The notes beneath the pieces were generated by a model that was not told where the DNA came from, ran no database searches, and was given only the letters and a program-made list of their open reading frames with translations. Below, piece by piece: positions 1 through 12,400 of a stretch of 64,000 nucleotides of DNA. This DNA comes from Adineta ricciae. Its lineage: Eukaryota; Rotifera; Eurotatoria; Adinetida; Adinetidae. How positions within the stretch are numbered: position 1 is the stretch's first letter; each line of letters opens with the position of its first letter. Made by a program: the position numbers and the translations under genes. Where the stretch lies: positions 37,657 to 101,656 of the forward strand of contig CAJNOJ010000320.1 in the NCBI GenBank assembly GCA_905250025.1, read 5' to 3'.

Positions 1-1474
1 CTATTGGTTATTGACAACTAGTTATTATAAACAACTGATGACGAAACAGTAAATAAAGCGAAATCCACCTAAACTTTGGCAAGTTCATCACTATTCCTTC
101 TAACTACTATAAGTATTTAGCTGTTTGTACGAAAACCATGGATCTGTATGTGCTTGACACGTTTCGAGTTGATACAGTGTTGACTACATGATTCAACGAG
201 AAAATGTAGTTGTAATAAGTGAGAACCAGCTGTAGTACAAGCAATCATTAGATCATCTTCATTGCATGGATGAGCGTAAGTCTTTTTCAAATCATCACGT
301 CTTCATCGTTTTATAATTGCAAATGAATAAGTCCATTATTCTTTTATCTGTAACAAAAGACGGCGCTACCGATAATTCACTGCTCACCATTATTTCTTAT
401 CTGATGATATATAACTCATCGAATAATTAATTTAGTACCAATTCAGAATACGCGTTGTTTTTTCTATTCTCCAGACACGCACACATATTTTCTTTTACCT
501 GTTCACTATATAGAGGTTGCACACTAATAAAGTCCCTTCTGCATTTCATAATATTCGATACATATACTTCGCTTATCGTCTTTAAAATGACTACAACATT
601 ATTCTTCAATCCAGTTGCGAAGTGTAAGATCTACTGGTGTAGATTCTACATTCGAAGAAAAAGAGATCGATAGTACATTTCTGCATATATTCATATTTCA
701 ATTTTCCAAAGAGGCAAAAGTAAAAGATGAATAAGGAATAGTTTTCGTTTATATAAAAGCGATGACCATTTCAATCGAATAAACTGGGTATATCTTATTG
801 CAGATCGTTTCCTCTTTATGTCTTATTGTAGAGACAAAATCAACCGTAATCAATAGAAAACGTGTTCACATAAAAGTAGTGAATGAAACGAAACTTGATA
901 TGCTCCAATTGCATCTATCGTACTGTTGCGTACCATCAATTTAATCTTGACAATACCTTGCGCAGAGGCGCAGGAAGGAGAGAGAACATCGGTGCCATCT
1001 AATGATCATCTATGCATCATATTATTCAAAACTTGCACTTCTTGTGAAAGAAAAATCTCTTCTTACATTATTCTTTTTCATTTATATATCGAAAAATCTG
1101 ATAATAACGCGAATATTTGTTATTTCGAACATGTGATGCAAAACCGCGTGATTTTTCCTTTCCTTTCTTGTCATTATTAGACACCAGTTTAGCGTCTCGA
1201 TCACGGATAAGATTGCACTTTGGAATTACATTTCCTATGGAATATATTTTCATTTACTAGTGATATCAAATGAAAAATACACCGAGAAAATCAATACAAA
1301 TTCATTGGTCCTGTACATGGAGCGAGATTAAAATACACAAAGTAAAAAAATCATGACATTGCTTGAATAAATACGACTAGTTGTTACGATCGAAAGTGAG
1401 TATCACGAGAAAACAAAATGAATATGAGTTGCTAGGCTAGATAGTTGCGAGAAAACAAAGAGAGTTTTGTTGAC
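1..1474. other. Intergenic, no gene recognised
   Basis: AT-rich sequence with only short ORFs that lack any family resemblance or paired splice sites. I see no gene, repeat or RNA here. The right end is the 3' flank of the LEA gene. Confidence 0.5.
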
Positions 1475-2606
1475 TTAGAGATCAGCATTTCTTTTAGCTT
1501 TTTGTGCTTTTTCACTAGTTTCTTCGGCGGTTTCTTTCGCTTTCTTTGATGCTTGTTTTCTTGATTCTTGAACGTATTCGGTGGCGGAATCAACTGCATC
1601 AGCTCCTACAAGACATTTTCGAGAAAAATTCAATGAAAAAGAATTATTATTTGGTTAGACGTACCAGCATGTCGAGCAGCTTTCAAGGCTTCGTTAGCTA
1701 AAATAAACATTTTGATGAGGAAAAGATGGGAACAGAGTGAACAAACCTTTATCACGAGTTAATTCAACGGTTTGTTCAGCTAAAATTCCATATAAACAAT
1801 CGATAATCAACATAGCAGAAAAGTTATTTATTTACGTAATTTTTTAGCTCGTTGAACTCCATCAGCACCATATTCAAGCGCAGCTTCATAGGCATCAGCA
1901 CCTAAATAGAACAAGAATTGAGAAAAAGCAAACGGACCAGTTGACTTCTTCCCTACCTGATTTCTGAGCTGCTTTGAGTGCTTCATTAGCTGAAAATGAG
2001 AAAAAAGAAAATAAATATTTTCTCACTTTGAAAATCTCACCTTTATCTTTTCCAACTTCGAATGCTTGTTCACCTAATTTTTGACCTTGTTTCATACCTT
2101 CTTGCGCATATTCTTGACCAGTTTTAGCAGCATCATTCGCAAATTGTTGTGCTAAATGAAATTTCATAGAAAAAATCGAATCCAAACATTTGTCCGATTA
2201 TTACCGGAAGCTTTGACATCATCAGCTACTTTTCCTAATTTTTCTTTTGCTAGAATACGAAACTTATCAGTAGACATATCAATACATCTTAAATTACTCA
2301 CCAACATCAGCATATTCACCGGCGAGTTTACTTCCAGCTTCATAGGCTTGTCCAGCTTTATCTTTCACGTATTCAGCACCTTCAGCAACTTTTGGTGACG
2401 CAGCATCATATGCTGCACTGGCTGCATCTTTAACCTACAACAATATTTATATGCCATAAAGACTGAAATGAATAGTATTGTACCTTTTCAACAACTTTGT
2501 CCTTTAAATCAGCAGCAGCATCAACAGCTTGTTCAGTTGCCGATTTTTTTGCGAATGTTGCCGAGATAAAGAGAGCAATACAAATAAGCGAGAAGAATTT
2601 GTTCAT
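1475..2606 (-). CDS. Secreted group 3 LEA (late embryogenesis abundant) protein with ER-retention-like tail
   Basis: Nine exons on the minus strand give a continuous frame of 235 residues. On the plus strand they are 2484-2606, 2302-2434, 2205-2249, 2041-2151, 1957-1989, 1836-1901, 1747-1779, 1665-1697 and 1475-1605. Residues 1-19 (MNKFFSLICIALFISATFA) form a signal peptide. The rest is strongly hydrophilic and rich in Ala, Lys, Glu, Asp and Gln, with 11-residue-like repeats such as VKDKAGQAYEAGSK and ANEALKAAQKSG. This is typical of group 3 LEA proteins, which are disordered in water and become helical on drying, protecting membranes and proteins. Bdelloid LEA proteins with signal peptides and an ATEL-type ER-retention tail are known; here the protein ends NADL, which may play the same role. 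Several 33-nt exons carry one repeat each. The family call is firm; ER residence is inference. Confidence 0.9.
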
Positions 2607-3460
2607 GATTAAGTTTTAAAATGAATAAATCTGAATGAAAGAAGCAAACAAATGTAGTAACGCGGTGAAAACACGTCACCAAGTGTCCGAGTAAATTGTA
2701 TTAAAAAAAGCGTAAAGAAAATAATGTCGCCGTGTTGATCACGTGTTGCCAACTAACTGAATAGATCGTGATGTTTCAGCTCGGTTTATTGAGTGCAATT
2801 GAATTGATAAAGGCTAAGTGATGTGCTGAACCAATCATCAATATTTGTCTATAGATGTCGCGTTTCGTAATAAACTGATTTTACTTGGATCGCTTTTAGT
2901 ATTTTCAAATAAGTCATTTTGCTACCATAATATGTTGTGCTTTTCGAAAATGCTAACCATTTTCACCTATCAAGCCGAAAAACTTCGCCCAACGGTCAGT
3001 AAGTTGAACTGTGTGCATTACGAAAATGGAAAACTTGGAAGAACGAAGAAGGGTAAGGATGTGGGTATGAATTCAATTATTAATCCCTAGGCGATGTATC
3101 GGATTCGATTGTGCACTAATATTCGTTCACATAAAAATTAAATGAATACATTATCAACTCTGAAAATGTTGTACGCAGGATCATAGCTCTATCATTCAGG
3201 AAGTGATCATAAAGCCATAAATTATGTATTGAATTTATTTTGTGAAAATATAAACAATACCGAATAGTAGCATTATCAAAGTATCGCGTCCTTTTGAAAT
3301 GGGAAGTGATACAATACGATTGAAGGAAGAAAATATAATGACTTCCTCAGTTGAAAAGATTAGAACTGTGCCATAAGTGAAATCACATGGGTATAAATAA
3401 GACAGTAGCATCGTCTCTATATTCATTTTCGTCCTGGTCATATTATAGAACAAAAAAACG
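2607..3460. promoter_or_regulatory. Divergent intergenic region between LEA and small secreted-protein genes
   Basis: The two genes are transcribed away from each other, so both promoters must lie here. No specific motif could be assigned. The ORF at 2845-3090 shows no protein features and is not believed. Confidence 0.35.
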
Positions 3461-4005
3461 ATGACTAATTCATTGTATATTCTAACAATTACTATCATGC
3501 TGCTTCAAATTAGCTACAATCTAAGTTTACCAGTTGAATTTGGTAGTAGAAATAGTCCTTGGTTACAAAATCAGCAGCAAACATTGGGTTGGTCTCGGTA
3601 GGTGTACATAAGTTGATGACTTTTATACATTGGGTTTTTATTGTTTTATATATAGGAATTTACCAGAACCCCAGTGGACATTTAGTGGATCATACATAAA
3701 CAATGATGGTTTTCGTTTCAATCCGGAATATTACGATACTAGTCGCTTTTCCGTAGCTCCTCGTATCGATTATGATTGGGATCGAGGAGTGACAGGAGGT
3801 GGTATTCGACTTGGATATCGATTTCGAAGAAGTGCTGATGAACAAAACGAGTTAGCTCAACAAGTAAGTTTATTAAATTAGTGAATGGGCCATCGAGCAT
3901 GCTTTGTGGACTATGATTGTGCTATAATCATAAATTATTTTTGCATTGTAGAATGTTGATTTAATTTACGATGGAAATGATGGTGATGCACCGGTTGTCA
4001 ATTGA
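3461..4005 (+). CDS. Small secreted protein, Gly/Tyr/Arg-rich, unknown family
   Basis: Three exons (3461-3597, 3656-3863, 3952-4005) with GT-AG introns give 132 residues. The N-terminus (MTNSLYILTITMLLQIS...) is a plausible signal peptide, so the protein is probably exported. The mature part has alternating aromatic and basic residues (FRFNPEYYDTSRF, IDYDWDRG, TGGGIRLGYRFRR) and ends acidic. The block IRLGYRFRR after a glycine run resembles the beta-strand style of glycine-rich secreted peptides, but I cannot place it in a named family. An antimicrobial or matrix role is speculation. Codon use and clean splice sites make the gene itself credible. Confidence 0.7.
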
Positions 4006-5120
4006 AAAAATCAAATAGTAATGCGCTTAATCCCGAATCCTTCCACCGTAGCCCGCGATTTCTATTGTACCCTGCATCGAATTATTGCCTGTAGCAGATG
4101 ATATTCTAACAAAATTTTCTTTAAAATAAAATTTGCAGTGCGTCAATGTTACCACAGAACAACAACAGAGTCAATTTTTTCTTACATTTCTTCGTGCAAT
4201 TGAAAAACCGTGATAGATTTCTGTGTCTTTTGAATAGAATTTGACTGCATGAATACGATAGTTATTTGATAGTAAGAATAACAGACGATCGTCATCGGCA
4301 AGGAAGCTGCTATCACATTCTTGCATAGTTGTTCAATTCATTGCATTGATGTTAGTGTCACTACTTCTCACAACTGTTGCTATAGATTTTCCGATGAATT
4401 ATGCCAGAACTAATGCTAACAACGGACCTGCTGGTGCTATGTTTTCTGTCGTATATAACACGATGAGTTTATTTGTTCAAATATGTTTCTCTGTCCTCCG
4501 ACAACATCTGTGATCTATTTTCTGCCAGTGCTATAGGTGATATATTACGTCGTACTCATTCGCACAACCGTACTCCAACAATCAATACTTGACGATCGTA
4601 AATTGATCACTTGTAGAGAAAAAGACAATATGGGAAGTATTAGGTTACGAATTGCAGATATTCTGTTAATAGTTCATATTTTCTATGAAAATATTTTCAA
4701 GAATTTACTTTGTTATCATTCGATGAACTAAAACCTCTGAATGTAGAATACTCATCTAACTGGAGGCGAGGAGCGTGACGGTATGAGTTTATGCAGGAAT
4801 ACGATCACTTATTCTACCTATTGACAATCTCGATCAGATCTTTTCAACAAAGATTTGGTACATAATGAAAATACTTCCACGTCGTCGTTTTGAATTTATA
4901 GACTATGATAATTCATGAATTATTGTAACGAAAGACTGATGGAAAAATACACAAGATTTTCTACATATAAATAGAAAGAGAAGTTGGTTTTTGTATTTTT
5001 GAATATAGAACTACTGAAATCGTATCAACGAGATTTGTATTATGTAGTCTATTAAAGACTTTTGAGCTTAAACGCCGTCTATTGATATACGCATAGGAAA
5101 GTATAATTCATACATAATAT
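4006..5120. other. Intergenic, no gene recognised
   Basis: Convergent gap between the small secreted-protein gene and the MYND gene. It holds only short ORFs with no protein character. Confidence 0.45.
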
Positions 5121-8100
5121 TTATTTGCTTTTACATATAAGCTTGTGCTTATATAATTTCCAGTCATTAATTTGACATTCTTTCGAACAATAACGAGCTC
5201 GTTGACATTTGCCACAAAGCTTTGATGCATCCGCTTCGCAACAATATCGACACATATTCACTATCCGTTCAGAGTCACTTTGCATGACAATAGAAGCCAC
5301 ATCATCAACACGAATTGATGGTTTCATGTCGCCAGTTCCTATTCGTAAGTATGGATTGATAATGTGCATTTTACTTCCAATAGTATACAATTTGCGTGTT
5401 AAATATTCACCTTGTTCTTTGGGAAAATTATATATGAGCATTCGCTCACAATCGAAATTTTCATCTTCAATTACCAGATGAACTGATGGTTCCCATGAGT
5501 ATGTTTCATCAATGATGGTGCCTGAAAGTACGTATCCTTTATAAACTCGATCTTTCGTTGGATCTAATTCTCTTAATGTAATTGGTTTTAATCCGATTAA
5601 TGATTTTGATGTTTGCTGTTTAACTCGAGGTCCAATAGAAGTGGAAGCAACTATTTGACCTAACGTATGTTTTTCGTCCAATGCTTGGCCTTCCCACATA
5701 CGATGCTTTGTAATAACTTCAACTCTATGAGAATCAGTAAGATGTTGTTTACGATTATTTTCGGAATCTGGTTCTATATTTGAGAAGAATTCACTATCAA
5801 ACATAGGTTTCAAGTAGTCCAGATTGCCTGATTGATAAGGCAAGAAGCATGGTAATTGTGATTTCTCTGCCTCTTTACCTTTTGCATATAGTTTTCTTAC
5901 CTGAGGCACCGCAGCTTCAATCGTATCACGTAGTATATAACAGATAGCCGTTTCGTAATATGCATCGGGAATTTTGCGATGATCGTTTGGAGCAATATTG
6001 ATGAATGTTTGATAAGCGTTGATTGCCTCGTCGTAATCGATATACAGGTGCCGCAACAAAACAGCTTTGTGGTATAAAAGTTCGTAATTGTTTGGCTCGA
6101 TCTCAAGTCCTTTATTAATATCATACAAACCGACGTGATATCGACGCAAGAATCCATTCAGCGCTCCGCTCATCAAATAGAAACAGACTGATTTCGGATA
6201 CTTTTCTTTGCACAAAGCAAGAAATTCATTAACTAATTCATATGAATTGAAATTTAGTGCTATGTAGCATATACGGACATCTTCATCGAGCTGTGAGACA
6301 TCAGAATTTGATTTTTCAGTACACAGACAAAGTGTTCGATTAACTAATTGAAGAACTCTCTGTTGCATTTGACATGGAATTTGCGCGACAATAGTTTCAA
6401 TACGATAACATTGTGAAAGTTCATGAATAAACGTCTGTTCTTCTTTTTGTGATAAATTATCAAACGATAAGAGTATATTTAGCGCCTGCATGAAATGTTC
6501 CAGAGCATTACAAAGGTGTTTAGCGGTTTTGGAACCACGTTTCGCATATTCACATAGCATTTCATAATCTTGCAAGTATGAATGTTCAGAGGTTGTCGAG
6601 GCAACATATTCAGTTTTGTACAAACGCCAGAAATAGTCAAATGAACTAGATATCATCAGATCATTCAGTGAAGATTGACTTATAGATCGTTGTTTATCTT
6701 CTATTTGTTTTGCGAACTGATCACGATTGTTTTGAGCCTCAAGATTACCTGCTTCACATGCACGATCATGCCAAATCTTTGCCATTTGAAAATTGTTTTT
6801 ATACAAGAAAAGTCCTGCTAAACTCTCCATACCAACAGGGTCTCCCCTTTTTGCTGCCAACTCGATTAGTTGCATACCTTTGTCAAGATCTCTCTCGACT
6901 ACATAACCTCTCAAATACATTGTACCTAAATTGTTGGCAGCCATAGCACTTCCGTGGTCAGATGCACGTTGATACCAATACAAAGCTACTCCTGGATCTT
7001 TGCGAACACTGATACCTTCGAAGTATCTGACACCTAACGCATGTTCAGATTCGGCTACACCAACATTTGGAAGCTGTGGATAAAGAGGATGTTTTGGTGG
7101 TTGAGATGCTGCTTGTTCAAGCAGCTTGAGAGCTATTTGATGGTCTTTCTTCACACCTAAGCCACGATCTCTCAACTTAGCCAAATTGTACATTCCTTCG
7201 GCATTACCCTGATCTGCTGCTTTGCCAAAATACTCAGCAGCTTTTTCATAGTTCTGTTGAACACCTATGTCTCCACACTCATATTGATGTCCCTTAAATA
7301 CGTCCGCTTTTGATGGATCTATTTCCATTAAAAATTCATCATATTTTCGTAACTTTTCTGCATCAAGACCAGATTTTTCTTGTCGTTCCTTCAAAACTTC
7401 AGGAATTGACTTTATATTCTGTCTTGGGTCGACATAGTCGTTTCGTGACTGTCTATGTAATGTGATACGACTTTCATCCAATGGTTCCTGAATCTCTTTT
7501 CTTGTAGGATCAAGTGCAAATGCTCGTTCAAACGAATTGATTGCTTTTTCATGTTCATCCAAAGCGGCATGAACTTTTCCAACACGAACATGTGCTTTCC
7601 ACCATGTTGGCCATAGTTTCCTTGCCTGTTTAGCATCTTGCAATGCCAGATATCGTTCATCTTTGGCGTCAAGCGATTCTGATATATTGTAAAACTTTTC
7701 CTGTTGTTCATGCAATAATAAACGACTTGCTGCCATATTCGAAAAAAGCATGGCACGATCATGACTCGATACACCTGGTAAAACTGTTGCTTTGGTAAAG
7801 AATCCAATGGCTTCAGAATACTTTCCATCTGTATGAGCTTGTACACCCAGAGACTTTAAACGTAATGCTTCATTTCTATTTTCTTCATTTATTGACTCTG
7901 TAGACGAGTCAAACACACTATCATCTTTTAGTTTATCTAATTCGACATCAATATCACCGAATTCAATCAGAATAGCTGCTAAATTATTCCACACTTGATT
8001 GAATTCTACATTATGAACAGACTTTGCGTTATGAGCTAATTCATTTCGATATTCCCTTATTTTTTGTATGGATTTATCTTCTTGATCAAGTTGTTGTATT

Positions 8101-8411
8101 TCATTTGTGGTTAATGTTTTTGGGCGTTCAATAAATAACAGCAGAGAAGTTAGAACTGATATATCCCATTGCTCTGAATCTCCGTTAGAAACAGCTGTCT
8201 TCTGTACGGGCGTTAAACTAATGCTTTTCTTATTTTTCAGGACGACGTTAGTCAGATAATTGCTTCCAGATGTTGGCGAATCATCCCACACCTGTCCATT
8301 GTTGTATAATGAATAACGATTTTTAAATAAATTACGAAGTGAAACACGTGACCGCCCAATTAATAAATCTATTTTAAAATAGTTACGAACTTCAGATGAT
8401 GTATTGGCCAT
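5121..8411 (-). CDS. HEPN-TPR-Sel1-TPR-MYND multidomain protein
   Basis: A single uninterrupted ORF of 1096 residues, unusual here because neighbouring genes are split. Residues about 20-165 look like a DZIP3-type HEPN domain, with the RxxxxH signature RNELAH at 122-127. Residues about 185-320 contain TPR helices (EAIGFFTKAT, AINSFERAFALDP). Residues about 375-570 carry Sel1-like repeats (NYEKAAEYFGKAADQGNAEG, LGTMYLRGYVVERDLDKG). A second TPR-like stretch lies at about 690-830. The C-terminus (about 1053-1092) is a complete MYND zinc finger: CRYCCEADASKLCGKC, then YCSKEC, then the closing H and C ligands. MYND fingers bind proline-rich partners; TPR and Sel1 arrays are protein scaffolds; HEPN domains are often RNA-cleaving or RNA-binding, or inactive adaptors. 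The combination suggests a scaffold in RNA or ubiquitin-linked signalling, which is inference. Confidence 0.85.
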   Translation of the reverse strand: MANTSSEVRNYFKIDLLIGRSRVSLRNLFKNRYSLYNNGQVWDDSPTSGSNYLTNVVLKNKKSISLTPVQKTAVSNGDSEQWDISVLTSLLLFIERPKTLTTNEIQQLDQEDKSIQKIREYRNELAHNAKSVHNVEFNQVWNNLAAILIEFGDIDVELDKLKDDSVFDSSTESINEENRNEALRLKSLGVQAHTDGKYSEAIGFFTKATVLPGVSSHDRAMLFSNMAASRLLLHEQQEKFYNISESLDAKDERYLALQDAKQARKLWPTWWKAHVRVGKVHAALDEHEKAINSFERAFALDPTRKEIQEPLDESRITLHRQSRNDYVDPRQNIKSIPEVLKERQEKSGLDAEKLRKYDEFLMEIDPSKADVFKGHQYECGDIGVQQNYEKAAEYFGKAADQGNAEGMYNLAKLRDRGLGVKKDHQIALKLLEQAASQPPKHPLYPQLPNVGVAESEHALGVRYFEGISVRKDPGVALYWYQRASDHGSAMAANNLGTMYLRGYVVERDLDKGMQLIELAAKRGDPVGMESLAGLFLYKNNFQMAKIWHDRACEAGNLEAQNNRDQFAKQIEDKQRSISQSSLNDLMISSSFDYFWRLYKTEYVASTTSEHSYLQDYEMLCEYAKRGSKTAKHLCNALEHFMQALNILLSFDNLSQKEEQTFIHELSQCYRIETIVAQIPCQMQQRVLQLVNRTLCLCTEKSNSDVSQLDEDVRICYIALNFNSYELVNEFLALCKEKYPKSVCFYLMSGALNGFLRRYHVGLYDINKGLEIEPNNYELLYHKAVLLRHLYIDYDEAINAYQTFINIAPNDHRKIPDAYYETAICYILRDTIEAAVPQVRKLYAKGKEAEKSQLPCFLPYQSGNLDYLKPMFDSEFFSNIEPDSENNRKQHLTDSHRVEVITKHRMWEGQALDEKHTLGQIVASTSIGPRVKQQTSKSLIGLKPITLRELDPTKDRVYKGYVLSGTIIDETYSWEPSVHLVIEDENFDCERMLIYNFPKEQGEYLTRKLYTIGSKMHIINPYLRIGTGDMKPSIRVDDVASIVMQSDSERIVNMCRYCCEADASKLCGKCQRARYCSKECQINDWKLYKHKLICKSK

Positions 8412-9493
8412 ATTAGAACTACTTGAATAGCAACGCAGTTTTTTCTAATGAAATAACAATGCTTGTTGAATAATTTACAGACGTTGATTTATTTGATGTG
8501 ATAATCGAAAGTGTTTTCATATATTTCTCTATGTATTGTGGTAAAAAGAATTGTTGATAAAGTTTCACCCACTATGGGCACAGCATATATTTACTTTCTT
8601 CTTATTCTTCTGCTTCTCAAAAGAACATAACGAAACAAAAAAAACATTACTACGTTGAGTATCCTAGGCATATATGAAGAGAATTTCTTTTTGTTTTCGT
8701 TTCTTTTTACAGATGAAATCTGCAGCAACGGCAAACCGTCAGAAACCCTATGATTCACATCGTCCTTGAAAAGTACCTATATTGTCTATAGCCTTGCATT
8801 CGTGAGAGACTCGTTTTTTAACCATCTAATGTGAAACTTGTAACATTTATTGTTAAAGAGTGTGTGGACTTGGGTAACTCGTCTTTGTCCACATTTCACT
8901 TTCATGTATAACTTCTCTAATGTTATTGATGTCTTCACTTTATATTAATATTAACTAGTATAAACAATGAAGAGATTTTTGTATAGAAAACATACATGAT
9001 CATAGACCTTCCACTTCGCAAATAATCCAAGAATCGAAAAGTATGGAAAAGAGGGTGTGAGGTGAAGAATTTTATGATTGGAATCGATAGAGCATATTGA
9101 GTTCTACTTGAAACCAGCATGATAAGAGTTGGAACGCATATCTGTACGAATGAATCCTTAAAAAGCTCGAATCAGGCGCTAGGATATCTCACGCCTCGAA
9201 GACTTATATATTTGGTAAAAGAACTAAATTTATATTAATAAAAGTATGCAATAAGACACCATGTTAGTTTATCTCAATTACTGTTTTGTTTTATTTTTCT
9301 TGTATAAGTCACTAAAATTTGTGTTTTTTGATAACGTGAATGGACACAATCATTTTGAAAAAGAAATGAGTGAGAACAAAAAAGGAACGAAAAAGAATGT
9401 CAAATAAAAACGAAAAAGAAGAATAAGTTAAAAGTAGCACCGACAACAACGAAAAAGAAAAGGAAGAAATACTTGCGAATAGATATGCGATTA
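8412..9493. other. Intergenic, no gene recognised; purine-rich right end
   Basis: No coding signal. From about 9355 to 9480 the plus strand is strongly A/G-rich (runs such as aaaaggaacgaaaaagaa), which is low complexity just past the 3' end of the myosin gene. Confidence 0.45.
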
Positions 9494-12400
9494 TTAAACA
9501 AGTGAAAGAAAGTCAAGGTGAAGTTCATGAGGAATGTCAATTTGATCAAGTGAAACAGTCGATGGAACATACGGATAGACCAGTGGAAATGTGTAGCCTA
9601 AATCAAAATTCTCTTGTTGCTCATATTCAATTCGTGTTCGATCAGTTGTTGAACCNAAATAGATACCAAGAACAACTGCATCGGTAATCCGTTCCGTTTC
9701 CTGAGGATTACATTTTATCATTCCACTAAAGTGTCTGATGCTTTGACGACGTAGATCAACATTTCCTGGAACATTCGCTGGCCCTGTTGTGGTTGTTAAT
9801 GACATAGAATTGGAAATATCATTGTGACCATTGAGTTGACCCATTCCGTTCATTGATCCATTTTGAAGAACTTGCTCCCAAGAGACATTTCCCGCAGAAA
9901 AGCTCTTATTAACAAGTTTGATAACGCGTCGTAATTTTCGGATCTCGGCGTGATTCGTTTGAATTTGTTGATGAAGTTCCTAAACATTTGCATAGAAATC
10001 AGTTGTTGAGCAAATTAACTTACCAGATTTTCGTTAATAACATTGGCGATTTGTTGTTTCATTGCATCGTCCACCGTATTTTCGTCAATTGATTTACATA
10101 GCTCTAGATTTTCTGCTTCGACTTGTGCCAAACGTTCGTGTGTTCGTTCGTATTCTCGCTGATATGATGCTCGACATTGTTCCAGTTCAAGTTCCAACAT
10201 TCTGAATAAAATTCTCTTTTTCAAAGAAAAATGTCTTTTTAAGTCAATTTTACTTATTGATTTGTTTTTGACTTTGATATGCTTGTTCAATGGCGTCACT
10301 TGCAATCACATCATCGGATTCATTCTCATGTTGCATAACTCGTTCTTGTAATTTCGATTTCATTTCAATTTGCTCACGACGACGATGTTCTAATTCCGCA
10401 TTTAATGCATCGAATTGTGCTAAAAAGAAAACAATTAAGCAGATGATTTGAATAAAAAATGAAACTTACCAAGTAATTGTTCTTTCGCTGCTATTTCATC
10501 GCCCTTCAAAACTTCTTCTCTCAACGCTTTCAAATCAGTTCTTAATTTATCCATTTCTAATTCATCTAAATGCCACGATGAATTCTTTTTCATTGTGCTT
10601 AGTTTCGATGAATTTGTCACTCCTTTATCCAATTCTTCATTCATTGTTTTGTTTTCTTGTTCAAGTTGTCTTAAACGTCGTTGAAGGCGAAGGAGAAGTC
10701 CACCACCAGGAGCAGTACCGGCTTCGACAAGTTCATCGAGTGGTTCATTCGTATGCGTTGTTGTTAAATGACGTTGATGAGTATTGATCGTCGACGAAAG
10801 AAGAGGAGGAGGACGACGAGGAGTTAAACCATCACTCGTCAACGGTGCTTGATCCTAATACAAAAGTCAATACATTCATTCTCATCATCAATTAATCGAT
10901 TAACCCACATAACTTAAATTACGACATACATCGCAAAAAAACCACATGATCACTCGAATGTCGTTTTACATGAACAAAGAAAACATTTTTTTATTCCCTC
11001 TGGTTCTGATTGCCTGCTAGGAAATATTAATCTTAAATCCCGATGGTTGAAAGTTTCCGAAACGACTAATCTTCTTTTGTTGAAAATGAGAATATTTACC
11101 GGTAAATCATCAAGATCAAGTGTGTCCATAAATTTCGAATCCCAAGTCATATTCGAGTCCGATGGTGCTGATTTGACTTTGTGAAGATTTTCATTCTGTA
11201 ATTCACTTTGTAGATTGTCGCATTTTTGTTCCAATCGATGCATTTCAATCACTAAGCGTTGTCTTTGTTGTCGTTCAGCTGTTAATTCTTCTTCTAATTG
11301 TTTCATACGAATGGCGGATGAATCTTGTGTGGACAAATCTCCGCGTAATTGTTCTTCTAATTTTTTAATTTCGTTGTCTTTTTGTTCAACGTCATTTTCT
11401 AATTGAGCAATTAGATCGGTGTTTTTAGAAATGATTTCATCTTTTGATTGTTTGGTTTGAAGTAGATCTGCACGTATCGATGCATTTTCGGTTTTTAATC
11501 GTTCGTTTTCTAATCGAAGTCTAAGAAGAAACGAATTGTTTTAGGAGGTAAAAAGAAAATTTATCGTCTTACTGTTGAAGTTCTTCTTCAAGAATGGCTT
11601 GTTTCTTCAGATTTTGTTTCAATTCTTTATTATTGACTTTTAATTGGTCAAAATCTTTTTTGAAATTTTCTAATTCTTGTTCTTTATTAACCAACCGTTC
11701 ATTATCTCGTTTTTGTTCGTCAATTTTATGTTGAAGTGAAATAATTTTATTTTCTAAACCTTTATTCAATTGTCGTTGATGTTCGATCGAACGTTGTTCA
11801 ACTCGAAGTTTTTTGACTTCGAGACAAGCTTCACGTCGACGTTGATGAGATTGTAAAAGAACAATTCCGCGTTGAAATGTGATAAATCTTCTTCGAGCAA
11901 TCCACATACGTACAGATGATTGAAGAGCCAGAACACTTCGTTCCAACATTCGTTGCTGAAGATTTTTTCGAACTAAATAACCTCGACAATAAGATTGAAT
12001 GTCAATAAGAACTGTTCGGAGATTTTCAAAACGACGATGAACTAATTGTCGACGCCATAACGATTGAAATAATATTACAGCATGTGTACGACGAATATTT
12101 TCTGCATGTTTTTGTGCTAAATACCGTCTCGCTAAACATTGCAATGCCAGAGTCGTACGTCGGATTTTCAAGTAGCGTTTTCGTGCATAATAAGCTCTGT
12201 AAGTAGTTTGAATTTTGATGATACAAGCACGAAGTTTTTCGGAACGTAATTTTTCGAGATAAGCAACTTGTCCTGCACGGAAGAAGATCTTTGTATTTCC
12301 AAATTGATATTTATCCGGATCGGAAATTAAGTTTTTTAGAATATTTTCACATGTTCGACGATGATTCGTTCGATCGATCAACGCTGAACGTGTTAATAAC

